Origin: Girardinichthys multiradiatus
Taxonomy: Eukaryota > Chordata > Actinopteri > Cyprinodontiformes > Goodeidae
NCBI RefSeq assembly: GCF_021462225.1
Contig: NC_061795.1
Span: 4,169,001-4,233,000, forward strand
Direction: 5' to 3'
Length of the DNA: 64,000 nucleotides
The position numbers and the translations under genes were made by a program. The notes under the pieces are model-generated. The model was not told where the DNA came from and did not search any database. It saw only the letters and a program-made list of their open reading frames with translations. Of this stretch, positions 55,746-64,000 are shown one piece after another. Positions within the stretch are counted from its first letter, which is position 1, and each line of letters opens with the position of its first letter.

Positions 55746-56571
55746 TTCTTTACATAACTGAATGGTGCCTTAAAATGGCAGTTTGACTTTGTTTTCCACT
55801 GCAGTTCTGTAGAGATGTCATGAGAACCCAGCAGTAGGATATCTGCAGTAGGTAGATCTCTAAATGACGTCACTTTGAATAAACACATCACAAGCTGATT
55901 TCTAGAATCCTAAAACAATTTAGTAGTTTAGTAGTTTTAAATGCCACTTTTCTGTTGGATTACCCATTTATTTACATAAGGTGCAGACCCCTCACTGTTC
56001 TGTATCCCAATTTAATATAGAAATTATGTAATTTTACCACTACTAACTTCCATTTTATACTAAGAAACCGTTTTGTACCTATGCACTTAAATTTTTCCTT
56101 TTTTTGTTCAGTTTTCCCTCTAGTTAGCTATCGTTAATAATTATGGTGATTAAAAAGTAATAAAAATTGGCCAAATCTCATGTAAATTTAAATTTAATTG
56201 TACATTACAGCCTATTTACAATGACTGCAGTTCTGATCCCCAACTGGGCCTGTTAACTCTTATGACATATGATAGATTATTTTCCAGCATCAGTCCAAAA
56301 TAACTAAATGTCTTTTTTGGCCTAAATTTACTCATTGTAAATCTTTGGCAGCACCATTTCATACGCAAAAATATCAGTTAAGAAACTACCAAAACTATGA
56401 AGGTACAAAATGAAGAGGAGCAAAAACTACCAGCACCTTACCAACATTGTTTCATGTAAAACACGTGTACCAAAGGAAGATGTGTACACTGCAGTTACTA
56501 AAATCATCTGAGGCTAAATTGCATTTCTTTAAAATGTTTTATGTATAAAATGCAGTACTTTTCAATCAGAC
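55746..56571. other. No recognisable gene
   Basis: AT-rich unique sequence. Confidence 0.5.
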
Positions 56572-56840
56572 AATGTAAATGGTAAATGGACTGAACTTAT
56601 ATAGCGCTTTTCCAGTCATATAGACCGTTCAAAGCGCTTTACACTAGAGCCACATTCACCCAATTGCACTCACTAACGCTCACACATTCATACACCGATA
56701 TGCAGATCGGTAGGCAACTTGAGGTTAAGTGCCTTGCCCAGGGGCACATCGACCTATGGCAGGAGGAAGCTGGAATCGAACCCACAACCTTCTGATTCCA
56801 AGATGACTACTCTTCCTACTGAGCCACAGTCACGATGTAA
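56572..56840 (-). repeat. tRNA-derived SINE with intact A and B boxes
   Basis: On the minus strand the A-box TGGCTCAGTAGG (56826-56815) and B-box GGTTCGATTCC (56782-56772) are about 32 bases apart, a normal tRNA spacing. Around them the head can fold like a tRNA. The body continues through gcccaggggcacatcgaccta and accgatatgcagatcggt (both on plus) to tatagcgcttttccagtcat. Fragments of the same SINE are at 23037-23150 and 25180-25305. It would be transcribed by RNA polymerase III. Confidence 0.8.
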
Positions 56841-59800
56841 CGTATTAGAAGACATGAACTGGACGGCAGATAAACTGTATCAGGATAACTGGCTTTAGAA
56901 TTCTTATAAAAGAGCATTTTTCAGATTGGGGCTGTTTTAAGATGTCAGACCTTTTCTTAGGTACTGGACCCTGCTGGTTGGTTTCGTTGTACAGAACCTA
57001 AACTGTCTTTCTTAAAACTGAAATCATTCTGTCTCTACTTAAAAAACATAAAACAAACATGTAAATAACATTTGGATACATGTACTTTATTAATAATTCA
57101 TATATGCTTGTTTACATTTATACAAAAATACACAATACAGTGGAGTTTTTTTTATGTTTTTTTTTTTCTTTTTTTTTTTGCCCAGAATATCAGCTGGGCT
57201 ACAATTACATTGGCTTTTTGGCACCCAGACTTATTTCCTGCCTAGAACCACTTGATTCACCCACTCCATCGGGTTGAATTGGATCACTCGTGCCCAAAAG
57301 CACTGTTCAGAATGCGGGTCTACTCTCTTACGCTACCAAACAACACACATGGGAGCAGTATTTAAGGGCAGTCATTCTCTTGACTAATGCATGACACTGC
57401 TTTCCTTCTGGCCTCTATGCATCAGACATACCAACGGTTTCTGGCTTCAATGTAGACAGGAAAATGGGAGACCATGTTATTAATTTGTATTTGTTCACAG
57501 CTTAGACCTGGTACAGCTTTTACATTTGTCTAGACTACATATAAAAAGCAACTAAATGCTGTATGCCTTGTTTGTTAGGTTTTGGCCAGACTAACCTGTG
57601 TCTCTGGATAGAGTCAATGAAACTGCATGGAATGACAGACAACTTTATTTTTATTTATTGAAGTAGAAAAGTTCTATTTAATAATGATGGAAGAGAAAGT
57701 CACTGGTCTAAACTGCTATAGATATATTACTCCAATATTGTTTACAAATACATCTTCAAATATATAAAAATCTCAGTTTTTTACCACTAATTTCTGATAA
57801 TCCTCCTTGGAGTACTTGCACAGTTGTGGTATATTTAGGTAACAAAGACTTAGCTCTAAACTGCCATAGAGATTATGGCACAGTTGATGCTTTACCACTC
57901 ATAATTTTCAGTAAAAATTAATTTTTGTATGAATATTGTTATCTGGCAGCCTAACACAAAAAAACAATACTTTACCACACCAAAGGAGTTCCAGCTATTT
58001 GAGCTGAAAATTACTGCTCATCAGAAACATATGAACACCAATGTGGTATACATTTTCTTCTTTAAATCACATAATCAAACTTGCACAATATACTCTTGTC
58101 TTCTATAAGAAAAATTCCCAGTATATAGCTCCAATTACACAGGAAACAAGCAGTTGCTGGCTGAAATGGTTTCTAAAGGTTACAAAAGTTAACAAGTAAC
58201 GTGAAAAGAAATGTTACAGCCACTGTAATTTGTTCTGCTGATGTAAAAGTACTGCTTTACCAGAAAAAAAAAGTATCAATTTATGACTGATAATGGGTTT
58301 AGCTGACTGACCTCTCATTTAGCAGAGGTGAGTGACCTGGGAGGATGTTTCTGCTACCATGAAGACACACAGATAGGCTGCAGACTTTTACACGAGTCAA
58401 ACACACTAATCAAACAAGGCACGAAACCAAGATTGGAAATCGAACAATATAAGACCACAAATATGATGATGATAATGTGAAATGTTCAGTAACAGATTCT
58501 ACTGTCCTGTCACTTCTGAGACTATCAGCTAGTTGCCTAACTGGAAAGGTCACAGCCAGCGTGTCCTGTTCTCATTCCTACTTCTTTACTGATTATCAGT
58601 TGTAAATCACATTCATCTAATTTTCTGCAATTCATTTCTGACCTACTTGGTTCTTGTTAGTTCAAGGCTCACTTTTCGTTTGACCTTAAAGCCTTTCTCC
58701 AAAGTAGTTTTACTGTGCGTGGTGATCACAAAGGGAAGCCCCTTGCATATCAGATCGGTGTGCATCAAAAAAAGGAAGAGCAGAAACATGCATATTAATT
58801 TTAATTAAGGTGGACTGATGAGTCGCCGACTGCTTTGACTATACCCTCATTAATTAAAAAGTCTGTCAGCTGTTAAGACCAAAACCTTTTGCAGCCATAT
58901 AATATTAATAAGAGATCACAGTGCACTTGCTTTGACAGTGTTTTAAGGCAAAAAAACAAAACAGGTGGACATTTTGGTTGGCATGGTATTTCCCTGTGGT
59001 GAGCTTAGTTGTTTATGAAGCCAATTAAGCATTTACCATTAACTTTATATTTTAACCTTGACAATGGATTATATTATGCAATCACAACACTTGGTCAGAA
59101 ATCGATAGGGACAGAATAAGAGGCAGCTTTAACATTCAAGAGCAGGATTAATAAATAGCGCTTAACTTAATCATGTCCTGTCAAATCACTTTTAAATGGC
59201 AACAGATATTACTTCACTTCAGGAATGGTGTTATTAAAGGTGGAATGGAGCTTATTCACAGTGAGTCTATAGCATGCAGCAACTTACAACATGCGGTCGC
59301 CTACCGTAAGTAAAGACTTGGTATATCTGCCACTAGAGTTTGTAAATGAAGAGCCTGGGTTGGATTGATGAGATTATTGACTACATATGATCCCATTGCA
59401 GTCCAAAACAAAAATTGGTTCAGATGAATGTCCATCAAAGATCTTCCTGGTAACAGATTTTGCCATCCAAAGCATATATTTACATATATGCTTTGGATGT
59501 TGAGTAAAAAATAATGGTCATAACAAACTTTTACTAGGGCAAGCCAGTTGTTGTTATTATTAGCCAGTTGTTAATCATATTCTTTGGCTGATTAACCTTT
59601 ATAATCTGAAAATAGTGTGGAGACACATGTGTCATCCCTGTTTATGGGTTAGCAGAATATCATTGTAGTTTTGAACAGCCTAAATGTGAGTTAGTCAAAG
59701 CAACATACTTTAAGTGCATGCTTAATCTCCATGTAATAATTCACATTTTCAAAATTGCCCAAGTCATATATATGTCAACTACATTGAAAAAGACAGCGTA

Positions 59801-60305
59801 ATTTGCTAAAGTGAATAATGTGTTCAGTTTTACAATATGTTGTTACAGAAATTATTCTTTTTAAATGTGATCCAAACATAAAAGGTGCCCTTAAATGAAA
59901 TCTTTCAGCTCTGGAAAAGCAGCCTCTGAGTGTGCCACCACCAATAAATAAATGCACCCTCCCCCCATGGGAACATACACAAGCAAGACTACTGTGGCTA
60001 AACGTTGGGACAACCACACTCAGCATTGGTATTCTTTGGAGAACCTTGGACTTGAAAAAGTGGGGAAACTGTTGAAGATGTGGTTAACATGAAGCGTTAC
60101 CAGAGGTAGTAATTCATGCCCCAGTTCAAACTAGATATTATTGTCTTTTCTTTTTGAAGACTGAGAAGCAGGCATTAAAAGGAAAAAAAAACACGGCAGG
60201 CTGAGTGAAGAAAAAGTCGATAAATAAGCAACGTTTTTCCCAGAGGGTTGAAGAAGCAGCAGGTCATGATGGATGACAGTTTGGAGCCTGGAGCCTCTAG
60301 GGCTT
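56841..60305. other. No recognisable gene; possible conserved noncoding DNA
   Basis: The longest transposon-poor stretch in the window. T-rich runs lie at 57140-57180. Bases 58780-59340 contain homeodomain-type sites (ttaattttaattaagg, gaagccaattaagcattta) and are of mixed composition, which might mark a conserved enhancer. A perfect 16-bp hairpin lies at 59464-59499. No exon I can support. Confidence 0.4.
59464..59499. other. Perfect 16-bp hairpin
   Basis: CATCCAAAGCATATAT (59464-59479), loop ttac, then the exact complement ATATATGCTTTGGATG (59484-59499). The arms diverge outside. The purpose is unknown. Confidence 0.85.
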
Positions 60306-60309
60306 GGTG

Positions 60310-60387
60310 GGTGTGTGTGTGTGTGTGTGTGGGTGGGGGTGGGGGTGGGGGGGGTGGGGGTGGGTGGGGGGGGGTGGGGGGGTGGTG
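60310..60387 (+). repeat. (GT)n and G-rich (GGGGT)n microsatellite
   Basis: About 20 bases of GT followed by nearly 60 bases of G runs (3 to 8 G) separated by single T. Many four-run combinations could form G-quadruplexes on the plus strand. An open frame across it is an artefact of the repeat. Confidence 0.9.
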
Positions 60388-60955
60388 TTATCTGCTAAAT
60401 CTTTGTCCTTTTCAGAAGCATTGGGTTTATTTAGTCTTATAAAAAGGCAAAAACAGTGTCAGGTTTGATTTAACCAGACAACTCGCAGTCATTGTTTGCC
60501 ACCGTGAATCTGGAGCGCAGTCAAAACAGGCCTTTCAACTCAGCAGTCTCACTTTGGTTCGCAGGTTTGTGTTTGTTTTTCACCTTTAAACACCAACAGG
60601 AGAAAAAAAGTGTCCAGCCCTGGGGGTGGGGGAAGAGAACGTAGAGAAACGTGTTACAGAAGTACAATTTCTTTCTTTTTTCAGCATTCATCCGAAACAT
60701 AAAGGGAAAAAACTTACCAAATGTGAGGATGCACTAGAATCTGCAGATGTTTACACTGTTGCACAGATGTTCAGCACATTTCTGTAAAAGGATAGCAAGA
60801 TAAACATTGGACAATATCCACACAGACTGTTGGTAATGTTGCAGGAGCACCTTAATGGGGAGAAAATGTAAGCATCTCTATCATTAGAGGAGTTCTAGTG
60901 CCTTATGATTTGAAAATAGTATTAATGGACTTTAAACTTTTTTTTTGCATTATTG
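60388..60955. other. No recognisable gene
   Basis: Unique sequence without supported features. Confidence 0.5.
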
Positions 60956-61335
60956 TTAGAACTGCAAACATTAATGAATGTCAGTGAAATGTTTTTGTGA
61001 GACCAACACAAAATCACACATTATAAAATGGAAAGACAATTAAATGTGATTATAAATTAGCTTTTTTTTAAATTACAAACACTGCACATCACACACAAGA
61101 CAGTTTCCGCACAGTGAGATGTAGTGGTGGGGGCATCATGCTGTGGTATGCTTTGCTATATCACAGGGATGAGGAAGATGGTCAGAGTTGATGGGAAAAT
61201 GAGTGGAGCTAATAGAGGCTGCAAGAGACATGAGACCATGGTGGAGGTTCACCTTCCAGCTGGACAACAGTAAATATAGATTTAGAGCAACAGTAGAATG
61301 GTTAGCTCAAAGCATTTTCATGTAATAGAACCCAA
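60956..61335 (+). pseudogene. Tc1-like remnant
   Basis: The text agtggtgggggcatcatgct then gtggtatgctttgct is the GGGSIMLWG block. It continues atggtcagagttgatgggaa, gaggttcaccttccagctgg and acaacagta (the QxDN block, catalytic Asp), then gaatggttagctcaaagcat. It is the same kind of element as 30075-32730 and stops where the element there was hit by the LTR. The third catalytic region is missing. Confidence 0.6.
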
Positions 61336-62205
61336 TCCAATCCAATCTTATTTATAAAATTTTATAAAGCCCTCAAAGGGAACAAAGTGCTGTACAGTAC
61401 AAGCAAGAGTAATATTCATGAATATAATAATTAAAACAAAAAAAACAAAAAAAAACTATTAAAATAAAGAAGCAAAAATACCATGAAATCAACAAATTAA
61501 AAGGTAGAGAAAGCCATAGTAAAAAGATGAGTTTGAGGTGACGATTTAAAGGTATCTAACGAGGAGGCCTGTCTGATTATGGGTAATGGCAGGTCATTCC
61601 ATAACTTAGGGCCCAACACAGCAAAAGCCCGATCTCCTCTGAAGTTAAACCTGGTTCTGGTCACATTTAGAATCAGCTGATTAGCAGATCTGGGAGAACG
61701 GGAAGGTGTGTAAGCGTGTTGTAGCTCAGAAAGGTATGGAGGAGCAAAACTATTTAAAGATTTAAAAACAAATAGAAGTTTAAAACAAATTCTAAAATGG
61801 ATTGGCAACCAGTGCAAGGATTTCCAGATAGGTGTAATGTGGTTAAACTTCCTTGTGCCGGTTAGAAGTTGTGCAGCAGCATTTTCACCATCTGAAAACG
61901 GACTACAGCAGGCTCAGTGATCCCGCCATAAAGGGCATTGCAGTAGTCAAGCCAAGTAGTGACAAAGGCATGGGCTACTATTTCAAAGAGATGCCATGGA
62001 ATAATGGGCCTTAAATGAAAGAAAATGGACTTCATTACCTTTATCTGGCTAAGATGACTGTCAGTTTTAACTACTAAATTTGTAATTGTTGGCTTTACAA
62101 AGCGGGTAGGGAGTCAAGGTCTAAGGAGAGAGAGGTGCAGAAAACTATTACCTCATTTTTCTTTTCATTAAGCTTAAAACGTTTAAGGACATCCAAGCCC
62201 GGACC
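61336..62205 (-). pseudogene. L2-type LINE C-terminal fragment
   Basis: The minus strand encodes a degraded end of RT with HAFVTTWLDYCNALYGG-like text (about 61990-61930), then AQLLTGTRKFNHITPIWKSL and HWLPIHFRICFKLLFVFKSL, NSFAPPYLSEL, YTPSRSPRSANQL, RGDRAFAVLGPKLWNDLP and SLDTFKSSPQTHLFTMAF, ending near 61497. This is the classic C-terminus of L2-like LINE proteins. The 3' non-coding end (61336-61500) is A-rich on plus with aatccaatccaatcttattt. Several frameshifts; no catalytic core. Confidence 0.78.
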
Positions 62206-64000
62206 TCATCAATTCAATTCAATTCAATTCAATTCAAAAATACTTTATTAATCCCAAAGGGAATTTAAATGTTGTTGTAGCTCATTATGAGGGTTTCCTC
62301 AAAGAGCCGTTGTAGATGTTGATGGCTGTGGGCAGGAAGGATCTCCTGTAGCGCTCCGTCATACAGCAGATCTGAAGAAGCCTTTGACTGAAGACACTCT
62401 GTTGTTGTAGGACAGTCTCATGAAGAGGATGCTCAGGGTTCTCCATAATGTTCTTCATTTTATGAGGGATCCGTCTTTCCACAATGATTTCTAGAGGTTC
62501 CAGAGGAGTCCCCAGTACAGAGCCAGACTTCTTTATCAGCTTGTTGAGCTTTTTTAAGTCCCTGGCTCTGATGCTGTTTCCCCAGCACATGATGGCAGAA
62601 GAGATCAAACTCTCCACAACAGACTTATAGAAGATATGCAGCATCTTGCTGCAAACACCAAAGAACCTAAGCTTCCTCAAGAAGTACAGTCTGCTCTGTC
62701 CCTTCTTGTAGATGGCTTCACAGTTGCATCTCCACTCTAGTCTGTTGTCCAGGTGAACACCGAAGTATTTATACTCATCCACCACCTCCACTTCTTCTCC
62801 TATGATAGAAATAGTTTTTGACTTATTCCTGTTTCTCTTAAAATCTACAATCATCTCCTTTGTTTTAGTCACGTTCAAAATGAGATGATTGTTTCCACAC
62901 CATGCCACAAAGCGGTCCACCACCTTCCTGTACTCAGCTTCTTGTCCATCTCTGATCCACCCCACGACTGCAGAATCATCCGAGTATTTCTGCAGATGAC
63001 AGGAGTCTGTCTTGTACTGGAAGTCTGAGGTGTACAGAGTGAAGAGGAATGGTGAGAGTACCGTCCCCTGTGGTGCTCCTGTGCTGCTGACTACCTGGTT
63101 ACACTCATAACCCTTCAGTCTCACAAACTGTGGTCTGTTTGTCAGGTAGTATTTGATCCAGGAGATTGTTGAGGCCTTCACCTGAGTCTTCTGGAGTTTC
63201 TGACAAAGCAAATCAGGTTGGCTTGTATTAAATGCACTGGAGAAATCAAAGAACATGATCCTCACAGTGCTACTGGCTTTGTCCAGATGACAGTGGGTTT
63301 GTTAAAGCAGGTGTATGATGGCATCTTCAACTCCAACTCCACGATAAGCAAACTGAAGGGGGTCCTGATGGTTTACTGTTTGCTTACTCAGGTGGGCCAA
63401 CATGAGTCTCTCTAGGACCTTCATGATGTGGGATGTCAGGGCTATAGTCATTGAGGACCGATGGGTGAGTTTTCTTTGGTACCGGAATAAGACAGGAGGT
63501 CTTCCACAACACCGGAACCTTCTTTTGGGCCAGTTCTTCTGTGTTCAGTTCATTGGCTCTGTCCAGACCTCCATCGGTCTGATTATCCTTCTGCTTGAAG
63601 CCTGTGATCTTCTTCATCCCTGTCCACACATCTCTGATATTATTTTGCTGGAGCTTGCTCTCCAGCTTCTTCTTGTACACCTCCTTGCTGTCTCTTATCT
63701 TGACTTTAAGTTTCTTCTGTAAACTCCTCAATAATTCTCTGTTTCCCTCTCTGAAGGCTCTATTTTTCTTGTTAAGCAGGTCCTTCAGGTCACTGGTGAT
63801 CCAAGGTTTGTTATTTGGGAAGCATCTCACGGTTCTAGTGGGGAGGATGTTATCCACACAGAAGTTTATATAGTCGGTTACACACTCAGTCATGGCATTG
63901 ATGTCCTCTCCATGTGACTGGCACAGTGCGTCCCAGTCTGTAGCCTCAAAGCAGCCTGGCAGAGCTTCTTTAGCTTCCTGTGACCATTTTCTCACAGTCC
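62206..64000 (-). mobile_element. LINE-B: APE-type LINE, 3' part, off window edge
   Basis: The minus strand has a 3' tail of five AATTC-type units (62211-62236) after ggattaataaagtatttttg. The main frame (63265-62285, 326 aa) has MFFDFSSAFN, SSTGAPQGTVLSPFLFTLYT, LQKYSDDSAVVG (the catalytic pair as SDD) and LNVTKTKEMIVDFKRN, and ends with the C-terminal LRKPS. The upstream frame (63995-63384) holds the endonuclease-RT linker (CFPNNKPWITSDLKDLLNKK) and PVLWKTSCLIPVPKK then NDY. Between TEELAQKK and VPVLWK the RT region that should carry KAAGPD-type sequence is deleted. A frameshift lies near 63380-63265. The endonuclease would be outside the window. A scrap of the same family is at 43619-43720. 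Confidence 0.82.
62211..62236. repeat. (AATTC)n tail of LINE-B
   Basis: Five tandem AATTC units form the 3' tail of the minus-strand LINE. Such short tandem tails are typical of CR1/L2-like LINEs, which do not end in poly-A. Confidence 0.85.

Noticed and set aside
57190..57340. A tRNA gene or SINE near gggttgaattggatcactcg
   Set aside because: Neither an A-box nor a B-box could be placed with proper spacing on either strand.
60248..60442. Gly-rich open frame
   Set aside because: It is produced by the G-rich microsatellite.
1..64000. CRISPR array, operons, bacterial or phage systems
   Set aside because: No regularly spaced repeats, no Shine-Dalgarno-linked gene runs, and the content is uniformly that of a fish nuclear genome.

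Overview
This window looks like nuclear DNA of a teleost fish. It is AT-rich, carries no bacterial-style gene density, and is crowded with transposon families known from ray-finned fish: Tc1/mariner elements with intact terminal inverted repeats, a Rex3 (RTE-clade) retrotransposon, other APE-type LINEs, Ty3/Gypsy and DIRS-like remnants, tRNA-derived SINEs and long solo LTRs. I recognise no complete host gene. The only host-exon candidate is a 213-bp, splice-flanked, GC-rich open frame at 36451-36663. The window is therefore best read as intergenic or large-intron sequence. All calls come from reading the sequence and from remembered family consensus motifs; no search was run.

Layout, 0-15 kb: a decayed DNA transposon (165-733); a 1.5-kb solo LTR (2516-4013) inserted in an older dispersed repeat; a DIRS-like element that kept its gag-like and tyrosine recombinase parts but lost reverse transcriptase (4228-6390); a Gypsy pol fragment abutting it (6400-7915); Tc1 and dispersed-repeat remnants to 9 kb; unique AT-rich DNA; a second decayed Gypsy gag-pol (11485-12850); a LINE C-terminal scrap and unique DNA with a perfect 17-bp hairpin. 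15-27 kb: a near full-length but broken LINE (LINE-A, 15388-18498), a Tc1 element (19401-20589), a young-looking Tc1 element with 200-bp terminal inverted repeats differing at one base (23484-25097), and a truncated inverted second LINE-A copy (25974-26833). 27-37 kb: apparently single-copy DNA that may hold conserved noncoding elements, Tc1 scraps, an LTR element inserted in a Tc1 remnant with a 5-bp target duplication (30467-32345), and the exon candidate.

37-49 kb: a Tc1 element (37629-42588) whose left inverted repeat was split by a Rex3 retrotransposon with an uninterrupted 968-codon endonuclease-reverse transcriptase frame (37758-41109); another Tc1 (45938-47090); a tRNA-SINE next to an internally deleted inverted Rex3 copy (47205-48833). 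49-64 kb: mostly unique sequence, a second solo LTR of the 2.5-kb family in opposite orientation (52973-54466), a Sleeping Beauty-like Tc1 remnant, a tRNA-SINE, a G-rich microsatellite, and two LINE remnants (61336-64000), the last running off the window edge.

The genes do not form a pathway; the content is a layered record of transposition. The clearest nestings are Rex3 inside Tc1, an LTR element inside Tc1, and a solo LTR inside a dispersed repeat. The elements most likely to have moved recently are Rex3 (38182-41088 frame intact) and the Tc1 at 23484-25097 (one TGA codon, DD34E triad retained). I found no evidence for a novel multi-gene system.
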